Source of the DNA: Desulfofundulus thermobenzoicus
Lineage (GTDB): Bacteria; Bacillota; Desulfotomaculia; Desulfotomaculales; Desulfovirgulaceae
Assembly (NCBI RefSeq): GCF_009428905.1
Contig: NZ_WHYR01000030.1
Location: 1-42,242, forward strand
Length of the DNA stretch: 42,242 bases
Direction: 5' to 3'
Shown here: in pieces, positions 31,155-40,038 of the stretch
Position numbering within the stretch: the stretch's first letter is position 1
Layout: every line of letters starts with the position of its first letter
Notes under the pieces: model-generated
The model's database searches: none
What the model saw: only the letters and a program-made list of their open reading frames with translations
What the model was told of the DNA's origin: nothing
Made by a program: the position numbers and the translations under genes

Positions 31155-33320
31155 ATGGGAAGAGATGAATGTGCGGTTAGAAAAACCACAGATATTTTAA
31201 CCGCTTTCCTTGAGGAAAAGGGGTTTTGCAATCATTGTTATCATAACTTTGTCAGCGTTCTTGGTCTGTTGATCGGTATTGGTCAGGGGGAGGCCGTTCC
31301 CGGTGATTTAACCCTTATTGAAGAACTGTCCCGTAGTGCCGTGATATCGTGCCGTTGTGGCCGGGCAGGGGAAGTGGCGGATAAGTTCCTGACCGTCTTG
31401 CAGTCTCACCGGGACGATTTTATCGTACACATTGAAAACCGGGTCTGTCCGGCCGGCCAGTGTCCCCGCTTGATCCCGGCGCCCTGCCAGGCCGCCTGCC
31501 CGGCCGGTATAGATATACCCAATTATGTAGCCCTGGTGGGTCAGGGAAGGTACCGGGAAGCTCTGGAACTGATCAGGGAAGACGTGCCCCTGCCCGGAGT
31601 GCTGGGGCGCATCTGTGAACATCCCTGCCAGCAGGCCTGCCGCAGGGGGCAGGTGGATAATCCCATCCCCATATGCAGTTTGAAACGCCTGGCCTACGAT
31701 AGGGGGGCGGAAAAAGAAGCGCCGCCGCCTCCGGAAAGGAAGCACCCGGAGCGTGTGGCCGTGGTGGGCGCCGGCCCGGCGGGCCTATCCTGCGCCTACT
31801 TCCTGGCCCGCCGGGGTTACGGGGTCACCGTTTTCGAGGCCATGTCCGAACCCGGCGGCATGCTGGCTTACGGCATACCCCCCTACAGGCTTCCCCGGGA
31901 TGTTTTAAGGGCTGAAGTGGAATATATTCAGGCCCTGGGTGTGGAAATAAAATTAAACCATCCCATTGACGGGGGAAAGGCCGTGGCCGGGTTGTTGAAG
32001 GAGGGATACGCCGCCGTTTTTCTGGGCACCGGTGCATGGCAGGGTTCCCTGCCCGTTTCCGGCGCACAAAAATATAAAAATGTCATGGAAGGCGTCACCT
32101 TCCTCCGTCAGGTGAATGAGAGCCTTTTAAAAGGTGAGGGACACGGCCCCATGGACCTGCGGGGCAAAAAAGTGGTGGTGGTGGGCGGCGGTAATGTGGC
32201 CGTTGATGCCGCCCGGGTTTGCTTACGCCTGGGGGCGAAGGAGGTAAGGATTGTTTACCGGCGCACCCGCCAGGAAATGCCGGCCCTGCCCGAGGAAATA
32301 GAGGCGGCCCGGATGGAAGGGGTGATTTTTGATTTTCTCGTTTCCCCCACCGGCCTGGGCGGCGCGGATGATGTGGCCACCTGTCTGGAGTGCGTGCGCA
32401 ACGTCCTGGGCGAACCCGATGCCCGTGGCCGGCGCAAGCCGGTTCCGCTTCAGGATTCGGACTTCAAAATAGAAGCGGATCTGATTATTTTTGCCGTGGG
32501 GCAGAAACCGGATCTTTCTTTCCTGGATGGCCTGGAGGTGGATGTGTCCGGCGGCCGCATCGGGGTTGATCCCGGTACCATGCAGACTTCCCTGCCGGGG
32601 GTCTTTGCCGGGGGTGATGCGGTTACCGGTCCGGCCAGCGCCATCAGGGCCATGGCTGCCGGGAAACGGGCGGCATTGGCCATTGAGGCCTACCTGCAGG
32701 GCCGCGCTCCGGAAGCATCCATAAAGTATCCCGTGAAGAGAAAGGCGGCAAACCTGATGGCGGTGGATGCCGCCCAGAAGGCCCGTTCGGGCAGGGACTA
32801 CTTTCACCATCTTTATCTGCCCGGGCAAAAAGATACCTTTGCGGAGGTAATGGGGGGCCTTGACCCGGCAGATGCTCTGAAGGAAGCCGGTCGCTGCCTG
32901 CGGTGTGACCTGTGCATAGCCTGCGGGCAGTGTGTGCGCAGCTGTCGGGAAGTGGGGGCCGACGCCCTGCAGCTGGGTTATGTGGACGGTGGTAGCGACT
33001 GCGGCACGGATTTCCTGCGCTCCGGGGACAGGTGTATCGGTTGCGGCACCTGCGCGGTAAACTGTCCTACGGGAGCCATTACGGTGGAGGATAAGGCAGG
33101 TGTGCGGGAAATTCGCCTGGGTGGAGGCCTGGTCAGCCGGGTGGACCTGGTTGCCTGTACGGTATGCGGCCAGCCCTTTGCCACGGCTAAACAGATCGTC
33201 CGTTTGAAGGAACTGGTTGGTGAACAGGATGCCGCCTGGCAGCGGCGGGACTGGGTCATTTGTCCCGCCTGCGCCCGGAAAATCTGGCCCGGGAAAATAC
33301 ATGGCACATTGATCAGTTAG
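31155..33320 (+). CDS. Fusion flavoprotein: NuoF-type 4Fe-4S domain + GltD-like NAD(P)H oxidoreductase + ferredoxin
   Basis: A 721-aa protein with an unusual domain order. Residues ~20-105 resemble the NuoF C-terminal Fe-S domain (CNHCYHNF .. DLTLIEELS .. CRCGRAGE .. FIVHIENRVCPAGQC), though the usual third Cys of CxxCxxC is not there. Residues ~110-185 are the GltD-type Fe-S entry domain (CQAACPAGIDIPNYV .. CEHPCQQACRR). Two Rossmann folds follow: FAD site VAVVGAGPAGLSCAYFLARRG (about 199) and NAD(P) site VVVVGGGNVAVDAARVCLRLG (about 338), with FAGGDAVTGP closing the FAD domain. The C-terminus has CDLCIACGQCVRSC and CIGCGTCAVNCPTGA, then CTVCG .. CPAC. It probably links NAD(P)H to ferredoxin and the molybdoenzyme. 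Confidence 0.9.
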   Translation: MGRDECAVRKTTDILTAFLEEKGFCNHCYHNFVSVLGLLIGIGQGEAVPGDLTLIEELSRSAVISCRCGRAGEVADKFLTVLQSHRDDFIVHIENRVCPAGQCPRLIPAPCQAACPAGIDIPNYVALVGQGRYREALELIREDVPLPGVLGRICEHPCQQACRRGQVDNPIPICSLKRLAYDRGAEKEAPPPPERKHPERVAVVGAGPAGLSCAYFLARRGYGVTVFEAMSEPGGMLAYGIPPYRLPRDVLRAEVEYIQALGVEIKLNHPIDGGKAVAGLLKEGYAAVFLGTGAWQGSLPVSGAQKYKNVMEGVTFLRQVNESLLKGEGHGPMDLRGKKVVVVGGGNVAVDAARVCLRLGAKEVRIVYRRTRQEMPALPEEIEAARMEGVIFDFLVSPTGLGGADDVATCLECVRNVLGEPDARGRRKPVPLQDSDFKIEADLIIFAVGQKPDLSFLDGLEVDVSGGRIGVDPGTMQTSLPGVFAGGDAVTGPASAIRAMAAGKRAALAIEAYLQGRAPEASIKYPVKRKAANLMAVDAAQKARSGRDYFHHLYLPGQKDTFAEVMGGLDPADALKEAGRCLRCDLCIACGQCVRSCREVGADALQLGYVDGGSDCGTDFLRSGDRCIGCGTCAVNCPTGAITVEDKAGVREIRLGGGLVSRVDLVACTVCGQPFATAKQIVRLKELVGEQDAAWQRRDWVICPACARKIWPGKIHGTLIS

Positions 33321-33347
33321 CTGGGTTTATTTAATGGCGATTTATCA

Positions 33348-33373
33348 GCCAGCCCGTGCATACCCGGGCTGGC
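33348..33373 (+). terminator. Terminator of the molybdopterin redox operon
   Basis: Perfect 9-bp stem GCCAGCCCG / CGGGCTGGC with an 8-nt loop, followed by TTAAATATT. Confidence 0.7.
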
Positions 33374-33401
33374 TTAAATATTGGCAGGATTGTCGTGCAA
33401 C

Positions 33402-33430
33402 TGACATGTGCAATGTCTTCCAGATGACAT
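33402..33430. promoter_or_regulatory. TGACAT/ATGTC half-site cluster upstream of the Cache chemoreceptor
   Basis: TGACAT (33402-33407), N5, ATGTCT (33413-33418), then a further TGACAT (33425-33430). The first pair has the same layout as the core of the dyad at 25685. AGATGACATAT is shared exactly between the two places. It lies ~150 bp before the receptor gene. Confidence 0.5.
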
Positions 33431-33564
33431 ATCACCGGTTATTCGTTTGTTATCATTCTGTAAGATTAATGTTATATGGTTGTAAGAAGAAAGATTTATG
33501 ATTCAGGAAAAAGGCCATTTCCTTATGGCCGGAAGAAACCTTGTGAATAAGGTGGGTTTTTTGT

Positions 33565-35442
33565 ATGTTCAACAGTATAAAGTCCCGCATTTTGGTACCT
33601 CTTCTGGTCATACCGGCCCTGGGGCTAATGATAATGATCATTTACGGCTCTTATCAGGTGCGCAATATTCTCCTGGGTCAGGAAATGCAGCATTTTCAAT
33701 CTGTCCGGGCCTTTATCGAGAATGATCTGGAGGAAATGACCCGCCAGGCCCGTATGGGTATTGAAAGCGTGGTGGCCAATCCCGGTGTGCAGGAAGCCCT
33801 GGCGTCCCGGGACCGGGAGAAACTGCTGGCCCTAACCATGCCCGTCTGGCAGCAGGTCAAGGAGCAGGGCGTGGAGCAGTTTCAATTTCACCTGCCTCCG
33901 GCCACGGCCTTTTTACGCCTGCATATGCCGGAAAAGTTTGACGATGATCTTTCTTCTTTCCGGGCTACGGTGGTGGAGGCCAACCGGCAAAAAAAGGTGG
34001 TGGCCGGTTTGGAAGAAGGGCGCGGCGGTTATGGCTTCCGGGTGGTGGTTCCGGTGTTTTACCGGGGGCAGCATGTGGGCAGCGCCGAGTACGGGCTGGG
34101 GTTTAACCAGGCCCTGTTAAAAGCCTGGCAGGCACAGCTGGGTGGGGAATTTTTCGTTTACCGCCGGGGAGACCGGGGCATATCCTGGGTGGACGACAGG
34201 CAAAAAAATCTATTGACCGCCACCGCTGAGGATATTTATCCGGTGGAACAGGAAGTGGTGGAAAAATGCCTGGAGCAGGGGCAGTGGCAGATCAGCTATA
34301 TTAATAACGGACGTTATGGGGTGCTCCTGCTGCCCCTGAGGGATTATTCCGGCGCCGTCACCGGTTATGTGAAAGTGGTGTCGAGCAGGGAAGGGATTTT
34401 AAGTCAATTGCGGGGGGCTTTTGTCAGCATTGTGGTAATCCTGCTGATTATTGGCGTCGTAATCCTGGGTGTCACTTATCTGGTTTTAAACCGCACCCTG
34501 ATGACCGTTACCGGTATTATTGGAGAGATGTCCCGGGTAGGCGAAGGGGATCTGACGGTGTCATTACAATGCTCCTCCAGGGATGAGCTGGGGCATCTGG
34601 CGGCAGGATTCTGCCACATGCTGGAGAACATACGGGGGCTGGTGGGACAGGCCAGCGTTACGGTCAACCGGCTCTTTGCCGCCGGGCAGAATCTTTCCGC
34701 TTCTACCCAGGAGATGGCGGCAGGTGTTCAGGAAACCGCGGGCATTGCCGGAGGCCTGACCCGGTCCACGTCCCGGCTGAATGATGGTGCCCGGGAACTG
34801 ACCCGGGCGGCCGGGGATGCCGCAAAGGTGGCCCGGGAAGGGGAGGAATCCATGGAACAGCTTTTAAGGCAGATGGGTCGCATTCAGGAGCTGACCGGTG
34901 AAATTTCCACCGCAATCCATGGCCTGGGGCAGCGTTCCCAGGAAATCGGGCGTATTGTGGAAATGATTTCGGCCATAGCCCAGCAGACCAACCTGCTGGC
35001 TTTAAACGCCTCCATTGAGGCGGCGCGGGCCGGTGAGCACGGCCGGGGCTTTTCCGTGGTGGCGGAGGAAATCCGGAAACTGGCCGAACAGTCGGCCCGG
35101 GCGGCTACGGAAATCAGTATGCTTATCCGTGAGATTCAAGAGGAAACGGCCCGGGGAGTGGAACGGATGGGCGACGGTGAGCGCAGCGTGCAGGATGGTA
35201 CCCGTCTGGTGGATGAAACCGGTGTGCGTTTCCGGGAAATAGTCCTTCAGGTGGAACACATCACCGGGCAGATCCAGCAGGTGGCCGCCATTGTGACCGA
35301 AGTTAATGGGGCCAGCCAGCAGGTGGCGGCGGCAGCGGAAGAACAGTCGGCGGCCGTAGAGCATATCGCCCGGGCGTCCACGGAACTGGCCGGCATGGCG
35401 GAAGAACTGGCCGGGCACATCCGGCGCTTTAAACTGGAATGA
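33565..35442 (+). CDS. Methyl-accepting chemotaxis protein with extracellular Cache-type sensor
   Basis: A 625-aa receptor. TM1 is about residues 8-28. The ~240-residue extracellular domain includes [26 protein letters not shown] and [26 protein letters not shown], the pattern of a double-Cache-like ligand domain. TM2 is about 285-308, then HAMP ([22 protein letters not shown]). The signalling tip is [28 protein letters not shown], and the end [12 protein letters not shown] carries no CheR-binding pentapeptide. ATG 33565 follows AAGGTGGG. The ligand is unknown. The gene is separated from the redox operon by a terminator and a dyad-rich region. Confidence 0.93.
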   Translation: MFNSIKSRILVPLLVIPALGLMIMIIYGSYQVRNILLGQEMQHFQSVRAFIENDLEEMTRQARMGIESVVANPGVQEALASRDREKLLALTMPVWQQVKEQGVEQFQFHLPPATAFLRLHMPEKFDDDLSSFRATVVEANRQKKVVAGLEEGRGGYGFRVVVPVFYRGQHVGSAEYGLGFNQALLKAWQAQLGGEFFVYRRGDRGISWVDDRQKNLLTATAEDIYPVEQEVVEKCLEQGQWQISYINNGRYGVLLLPLRDYSGAVTGYVKVVSSREGILSQLRGAFVSIVVILLIIGVVILGVTYLVLNRTLMTVTGIIGEMSRVGEGDLTVSLQCSSRDELGHLAAGFCHMLENIRGLVGQASVTVNRLFAAGQNLSASTQEMAAGVQETAGIAGGLTRSTSRLNDGARELTRAAGDAAKVAREGEESMEQLLRQMGRIQELTGEISTAIHGLGQRSQEIGRIVEMISAIAQQTNLLALNASIEAARAGEHGRGFSVVAEEIRKLAEQSARAATEISMLIREIQEETARGVERMGDGERSVQDGTRLVDETGVRFREIVLQVEHITGQIQQVAAIVTEVNGASQQVAAAAEEQSAAVEHIARASTELAGMAEELAGHIRRFKLE

Positions 35443-35460
35443 CACGGCAGAAACGGAAAA

Positions 35461-35481
35461 GCCGGTTTTTTAAAAACCGGC
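35461..35481. terminator. Bidirectional terminator between the chemoreceptor and a small minus-strand gene
   Basis: GCCGGTTTTT / AAAAACCGGC, a perfect 10-bp stem with one central T, carrying a T-run on both strands. It lies 18 bp after the chemoreceptor stop and also contains the stop codon of the small minus-strand gene. Confidence 0.75.
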
Positions 35482-35697
35482 AACGGGCTGTTTCAGAGAC
35501 CAGTGCAAGGGCGGCCTGTTCAGGGCCAGGGAGAGAATAAAGCGGTTGGTATCCTTTTCCTTGAGCTTCTGGCCCACAGGAATATCCTGTCCGGCCAGTC
35601 TTTGTTTTTCCAGGGGGCAATACCAATCGCTCAGGTAATGTAAATCGCTTTTGGCATGAATCCTCTTAAAATCAAACCTGGCAGCCATCACCGGCAT
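35470..35697 (-). CDS. Small orphan protein
   Basis: A 75-aa (from ATG 35697) or 72-aa (ATG 35688) soluble basic protein with internal sequence AARFDFKRIHAKSDLHYLSDWY and KLKEKDTNRFILSLALNRPPLHWSLK. I do not recognise a family. In favour of a real gene are GGGGG upstream of the start, a TTGACA-17-TAATAT promoter at 35740-35768 on the same strand, and a terminator at its 3' end. Against it are the short length and lack of any visible motif. Confidence 0.55.
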   Translation of the reverse strand: MPVMAARFDFKRIHAKSDLHYLSDWYCPLEKQRLAGQDIPVGQKLKEKDTNRFILSLALNRPPLHWSLKQPVAGF

Positions 35698-35709
35698 CGA
35701 CCCCCTTTG

Positions 35710-35748
35710 TTAAGATTAGGTTAACTTGATGTTAATATTATATTAAGC
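35710..35748. promoter_or_regulatory. Four TTAA hexamers at exact 11-bp spacing (Pho-box-like)
   Basis: TTAAGA (35710), TTAACT (35721), TTAATA (35732) and TTAAGC (35743), each separated by 5 bp, so all lie on one face of the helix. The layout is that of PhoP/OmpR-family binding sites in Firmicutes (TTAACA-like repeats with 5-bp gaps). It overlaps the minus-strand promoter and lies 130 bp upstream of comEA on the plus strand. Confidence 0.5.
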
Positions 35749-35768
35749 CCGGTTCTTGGATGTGTCAA
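35740..35768 (-). promoter_or_regulatory. Promoter of the small minus-strand gene
   Basis: Minus strand TTGACA (35763-35768) and TAATAT (35740-35745) with a 17-bp spacer. TATAAT at 35737-35742 would give a 20-bp spacer. Both overlap the phased TTAA repeats. Confidence 0.65.
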
Positions 35769-35879
35769 GGGAAGAATCAATTTTTTATAGAAAATTTTTG
35801 GTGAAAATTTTTTGGATGCAGGGAGGAAAGCATATCTGCAAGTAGAATGATCTGGTAAAAAGTCGGAAGGGAAAAACAA

Positions 35880-36536
35880 ATGTTTCAGTTCTCCAGGCGG
35901 CAGCAGTTAATTATTCTGCTCATCGCCGCGGTAATCGTCTTCGGGGTTGGATACCGCTACGCCCTGTGGCAGGGAAGCCGGGCCAGCGCGGAAAACGGGC
36001 CCGTACTGCAACAGTTTTCCGCTCCGGAGAATAACCCGTCAAACAAGGAGATCGTGGTGCATGTAATCGGAGCGGTGGAAAGGCCGGGGGTATACCGTTT
36101 CTCCCCGGGTGCCCGGGTGGAGGATGCGGTGAATAAGGCCATTGCCCGGCCGGAGGCGGATCTGAGCCGGCTCAATCTGGCCGCCCCCCTGGTTGACGGC
36201 AAACAGGTGATGGTCCCGGAAAAACAGGTGGCGGCGCCAGGCGTAGCGGCGGCGGTGGCGCCCGGAACCGGATCGGGGAACCAGGGTGATCGCAATCCTT
36301 TTGCCTCGTCATCCCCGGCCAGAGCTCCCAAGGGCGGGAGTCAGCCGGTAAACATCAATACGGCTGACCAGAAGGAACTGGAAACATTACCCGGTATCGG
36401 GCCGTCCCTGGCCCAGCGCATCATCCAGTACCGGGAAACCAATGGCGGCTTCAAGGTGCCGGAGGACATCAAAAATGTGTCCGGCATCGGTGATAAGCGC
36501 TATGAACAGCTGAAAGACCTTATCGTTGTGTATTAA
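35880..36536 (+). CDS. comEA: ComEA competence protein
   Basis: DNA-binding receptor of the natural-transformation system, anchored in the membrane and facing outward. The 218-aa protein has one N-terminal membrane helix (about residues 10-27), a SLBB-type domain (about 58-118, EIVVHVIGAVERPGVYRF .. LVDGKQVMVPE), a Pro/Ala/Gly linker, then a helix-hairpin-helix pair (about 155-218: VNINTADQKELETLPGIGPSLAQRI and DIKNVSGIGDKRYEQLKDLI). ATG 35880 follows GGAAGGG. comEC lies about 5 kb downstream on the opposite strand instead of next to it, an uncommon split of the usual comEA-comEC operon. Confidence 0.93.
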   Translation: MFQFSRRQQLIILLIAAVIVFGVGYRYALWQGSRASAENGPVLQQFSAPENNPSNKEIVVHVIGAVERPGVYRFSPGARVEDAVNKAIARPEADLSRLNLAAPLVDGKQVMVPEKQVAAPGVAAAVAPGTGSGNQGDRNPFASSSPARAPKGGSQPVNINTADQKELETLPGIGPSLAQRIIQYRETNGGFKVPEDIKNVSGIGDKRYEQLKDLIVVY

Positions 36537-36560
36537 AACGGAAGGGGAAAGGACAGCCAT

Positions 36561-37355
36561 ATGTATATCGGCCTTCTGCAACCCTGGACCGCCGGTGCAT
36601 TTTCGCAGCCGGAGTCGCCGGTAATTCCGCAAAGCACCACTGTACACACCCCCTTTGTCCTGTTGCTGGCCCGGGCCATGGAGGAAGTGAACCGGGGTGA
36701 AATGGCGCCGCCCAACGGGCGGAAGGAAGAAGAAAAGTCCGGCCCGACGGGAGTGGATACATCCCGGACAGGCACTTTCCTGGCCGCCCTGGCCCCTGGC
36801 GGGGGGGCGTCTGATTTGACCACCTGGTTGCTCCCCCTAATCTTTCAGGATGCCCTTTCCCGGGAAGGGAATGTTACCGGTGGGAAGGTAACCGGTAAGC
36901 AGTTATCCCGCGCCTGTTTAGGGGACGGGATGGAACCATCCGCTGCTTCCGGGGAGCAATCCCCGCCCTCCATGGAGGAAATGTTCAACCAGGTGGCCGC
37001 CCGGTTTGGCCTGGAACCGGCCCTGCTCAAGGCGGTGGCCCGGGTGGAATCCGGTTTTAATCCTTACGCCCTATCTCCTGCCGGCGCGCAGGGTTTGATG
37101 CAGTTAATGCCCGCTACGGCAGCGGCCATGGGGGTGCGTGATCCCTGGGATGTCAGGCAAAACCTGGAGGGGGGTGCCCGCTACCTGCGTTCTTTGCTGG
37201 ACCGGTACCACGGCAACGTTACCCTGGCCCTGGCCGCCTATAATGCCGGTCCCGGCGCCGTGGAGCGTTACGGGGGCGTGCCGCCCTACCGGGAAACACG
37301 GCAGTATATCCAGCGGGTGGACAGCGCCCGCCGTGAATTTTCGGCGGTAGTTTAA
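36561..37355 (+). CDS. Lytic transglycosylase (SLT domain)
   Basis: Peptidoglycan-cleaving enzyme, 264 aa. The N-terminal ~135 residues are low-complexity with no clear signal peptide. The C-terminal SLT domain has the catalytic Glu in AVARVESGFNPYALSPAGAQGLMQLMPATAA, then LEGGARYLRSLLDRY and LALAAYNAGPGAVERYGGVPPYRETRQYI. It lies 24 bp after comEA in the same orientation, so it could help the DNA-uptake machinery through the wall, though similar genes also occur near flagellar loci. Lack of a recognisable export signal is odd. Confidence 0.88.
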   Translation: MYIGLLQPWTAGAFSQPESPVIPQSTTVHTPFVLLLARAMEEVNRGEMAPPNGRKEEEKSGPTGVDTSRTGTFLAALAPGGGASDLTTWLLPLIFQDALSREGNVTGGKVTGKQLSRACLGDGMEPSAASGEQSPPSMEEMFNQVAARFGLEPALLKAVARVESGFNPYALSPAGAQGLMQLMPATAAAMGVRDPWDVRQNLEGGARYLRSLLDRYHGNVTLALAAYNAGPGAVERYGGVPPYRETRQYIQRVDSARREFSAVV

Positions 37356-37368
37356 AGGGATAAAAAAT

Positions 37369-38106
37369 TCATCTCCACCGGAGCCTTTTACTCGACCTTT
37401 TGGCAGTAGCCGGCCCTGTTTTCTCCTCCCTGTTTTTACAGGTACTGTCCTCATTGATAAACAGCTTTCCGTCGGTGCCCAGGGTGGCCAGAAATACCCG
37501 GCGGGGGTGCAGGCCGGCCTCGGCCAGGCGGCCCAATAGCCATTCCTCATCCAGGCCCACCTGGCGCAGGTTGTCCTTCATGATTGCTCCGTCCATAACC
37601 AGCACCGTGGGCAATCCTTCGTAGACGGTGGATATGCCCAGATCCTCGGGAGTGACCGGTCTTTTCTGGGATTTGGGAATGACGCTCAGCTTTCCGGAAG
37701 TTTCCAGTATGCCGAACTCCACGTCGCAGATATTAACCACACCCTTTTCCCTCAGCTGGGCCAGCAGATCATTCAGGTTGTAGCGTGCCCGGCGCAGTTC
37801 TTCTTTCAGAATATGCCCGTTTTTTATGACCACCTGGGCTTCCCCGTCCAGCAGACGGCGCAAAAAGGGGCTGTGCAGGGCGATATAGCTGAGGGCGATT
37901 TCCAGGACGCCCAGGGTAACCATGGGCAGAATACCCTGCCAGAGGGGGACGCCGGTGGATTCCATGGGAATGGCCGCCAGTTCGGCAATGATAATGGCCA
38001 CCACAAAATCAAAGGGTGACAATTGTCCGATTTCCCGCTTACCCATCATGCGCACAATCAGAAGCACAATGAAATAAATTAGTATGGTGCGGTAAACAGT
38101 TTCCAT
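37369..38106 (-). CDS. DUF421 family membrane protein (YetF/YrbG-like)
   Basis: A 245-aa protein with three N-terminal membrane helices (about residues 5-22, 34-52 and 60-80), including the family's GKREIGQLSPFDFVVAIIIAELAA. The soluble domain that follows has VIKNGHILKEELRRARYNLNDLLAQLREKGV and EFGILETSGKLSVIP, also diagnostic. A further C-terminal segment with YEGLPTVLVMDGAI is seen in the longer members found in spore-formers. Function is not established; the family includes proteins of Bacillus spore germinant receptors' neighbourhood and membrane organisation. Convergent with the transglycosylase gene. Confidence 0.88.
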   Translation of the reverse strand: METVYRTILIYFIVLLIVRMMGKREIGQLSPFDFVVAIIIAELAAIPMESTGVPLWQGILPMVTLGVLEIALSYIALHSPFLRRLLDGEAQVVIKNGHILKEELRRARYNLNDLLAQLREKGVVNICDVEFGILETSGKLSVIPKSQKRPVTPEDLGISTVYEGLPTVLVMDGAIMKDNLRQVGLDEEWLLGRLAEAGLHPRRVFLATLGTDGKLFINEDSTCKNREEKTGPATAKRSSKRLRWR

Positions 38107-38173
38107 GGTTGAACAAGCCTCCCGCTGGAATCATTTTGACCCGGGCGGGAGGCTGGTTATTCCTGGTGGAAGT

Positions 38174-38659
38174 TCAGTTAAGGGCTACGGGGTCCACGCA
38201 ACCGGCCAGAATTTCCTGCAGCCTGTCCAGTTCCTGCCGGGGCCGGGTTCCCTGCAGGGACAGGTCAACCTGGGCCACCTGCCGTACCAGCAGATCCAGT
38301 CCCCGGTGGGCGTCGGGGATTACCAGCGCCCTCCAGGACTGGTTCCGGGTTTCGCCCACCAGGCTCCAGTCCGTAATGACCGTCAATTGTTCCTTTTCCC
38401 TGACCGTGGGCAGGACTTCCCACATTTCGGCCGTAAAACCGATGGCCACCCCCTGGCCTCCTTCCCAGTTCAGGTCCAGGGCCACCAGATAACGGCGGTT
38501 CTCCATTTCTATCAGTTCCCAATCAAACCAGTAGGGAACCTTTTCCCCCCGGTGAAAGCGGCGGAACAGGGGCTCCAGTTCGTCCTCAAGGGCGGAAACC
38601 ATCACGATCATCCCCTTCTCCGATTCGCCGATAAAATCGGGTAAAGCGATCTCCCGCAT
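38174..38659 (-). CDS. Hypothetical protein
   Basis: A 161-aa soluble acidic protein. ATG 38659 is chosen because GGGAGGTG stands 5 nt before it. The sequence is coherent (LYALD-like strands such as RRYLVALDLNWEGGQGVAIGF and QLTVITDWSLV), but I recognise no family. No membrane segment, cofactor motif or DNA-binding motif is visible. It lies 67 bp upstream of the DUF421 gene on the same strand, so the two may be co-transcribed. Confidence 0.65.
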   Translation of the reverse strand: MREIALPDFIGESEKGMIVMVSALEDELEPLFRRFHRGEKVPYWFDWELIEMENRRYLVALDLNWEGGQGVAIGFTAEMWEVLPTVREKEQLTVITDWSLVGETRNQSWRALVIPDAHRGLDLLVRQVAQVDLSLQGTRPRQELDRLQEILAGCVDPVALN

Positions 38660-38841
38660 AAACACACCTCCCTGGCAGTTTCCAAAAAGTGAAACCGGGC
38701 AGGAACAAATCCCTTCCACAACGAATTACAGGTAAACCGGCGCCAAAAATAAAACCGGCTTCATTTTCATTGTCCCACAAAGACCTGCCCCATGGCAAGT
38801 ATTTTCACCTGCGAAAAATCAGCCCAGGAAGGTGATTGCTT

Positions 38842-39723
38842 ATGTTTTCCTTGCGCACTCTGCTCTTCACCCCCGGCAATGATTCCCGCAAGGGGGAGAA
38901 GGCCTTTACCACGGGAGCCGATGCGGTTATTCTGGATCTGGAAGACGCCGTCGCCCCATCTCAAAAAGAAGCGGCCCGTTTGACCATTCGTCAAACCTTG
39001 GGCCGACCACGCCCGGTACCGGTGTTTGTACGCACAAACAGTGCCCAGTCGCCCCATATCCTGCACGATCTGCAGGCGGTGGTGGACCTGCCTTTACAGG
39101 GGTTGATGCTGGCCAAGGCGGAATCGGCGGAAGATGTGTGCCGGGTGGACTGGTTGCTGGGCCTTCTGGAACAGGAGCATGGCCTGCCGGTTGGTGGAAT
39201 TAAGTTGATTCCCTTTGTGGAGAGCGCCCGGGGCATCGCCAGGGCGGAGGAAATCGCCGCCGCCCCGCGGGTGTTTTGCCTGGCCTTCGGAGGTAACGAC
39301 TATGCCATGGATCTGGGCGTTTCCTTTTCCCCGGAAGGAGATGAGTTATTTTATGCCCGCTGCCGGCTGGTGGTGGCCTCCCGCAGTGCCGGCATTGATC
39401 CGCCCCTGGATACGGTGAATCCCGACTTCCGGGACATCCCGGCCCTGGCGGCAGACGCCCGGCGGGCACAAAAGCTGGGTTTCCAGGGCAAGCTGGTCAT
39501 CCACCCGGCCCAGGTGGCACCGGTAAATGAAGTTTTCACTCCTTGCGCCGAGGAAATCAGCTGGGCGCAAAAGGTGGTGGAAGCCTTCGCCAGGGCGGAA
39601 GCGGCGGGCAGCGGCGTGATCCAGGTGGAGGGGCGAATGGTGGAACTGCCCATTGTCCGCCGGGCGGAAAAGTTGCTGGCCGCCGCCCGGGCCAGAAAAA
39701 CCCCCGGTAAAGGGAATGAATGA
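38842..39723 (+). CDS. CitE-like aldolase/lyase (HpcH/HpaI family)
   Basis: A 293-aa TIM-barrel enzyme that cleaves or forms C-C bonds in acyl-CoA or acyl-carrier substrates. Family marks are RTLLFTPGND at the start, GADAVILDLEDAVAPSQK with the metal-binding acidic residues, KLIPFVESARGI (metal Glu), FGGNDYAMDLG, and KLVIHPAQVAPVNEVF. ATG 38842 is preceded by AAGGTGA. True citrate lyase would need citD and citF beside it; they are absent. This is therefore more likely a stand-alone citramalyl-CoA, malyl-CoA or related lyase. The substrate is unknown. Confidence 0.88.
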   Translation: MFSLRTLLFTPGNDSRKGEKAFTTGADAVILDLEDAVAPSQKEAARLTIRQTLGRPRPVPVFVRTNSAQSPHILHDLQAVVDLPLQGLMLAKAESAEDVCRVDWLLGLLEQEHGLPVGGIKLIPFVESARGIARAEEIAAAPRVFCLAFGGNDYAMDLGVSFSPEGDELFYARCRLVVASRSAGIDPPLDTVNPDFRDIPALAADARRAQKLGFQGKLVIHPAQVAPVNEVFTPCAEEISWAQKVVEAFARAEAAGSGVIQVEGRMVELPIVRRAEKLLAAARARKTPGKGNE

Positions 39724-39802
39724 TGCTGGAACGAGGTAACTTATTGATGTGGAACATTGTCAGGGAAGGAGTTGACCAATCCTGTCTGACAGAGGTAAGG
39801 AA

Positions 39803-39973
39803 ATGTCATTGCCGACCGTTCGGTTTCCGGAAAAGGCGTCCACCCGGGCAACCCCTGCCTTCGCTCCGGGGAATGAGGACCTGCTGGAGGAGCCGGCCAC
39901 CCGGGAAGAAAAGAAAAGGGGCGATTTTACCCGGGTGACCACCCTTTCCTTTGATGAGGTGGAACCCAGCTGA
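39803..39973 (+). CDS. Possible 56-aa small protein
   Basis: ATG 39803 stands a few bases after AGAGGTAAGG. The frame encodes a charged peptide (MSLPTVRFPEK .. LLEEPATREEKKRGDFTRVTTLSFDEVEPS) with codon use like its neighbours. No family recognised. It lies 79 bp downstream of the CitE-like gene and ends 66 bp before a convergent gene. It may be chance. Confidence 0.35.
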   Translation: MSLPTVRFPEKASTRATPAFAPGNEDLLEEPATREEKKRGDFTRVTTLSFDEVEPS

Positions 39974-40038
39974 GTTGTTGGGGAACAGAACGGCCTCCTC
40001 CAGGGAGTGGAGCATTTGTCCGGAGTTTTTCAGTAACT

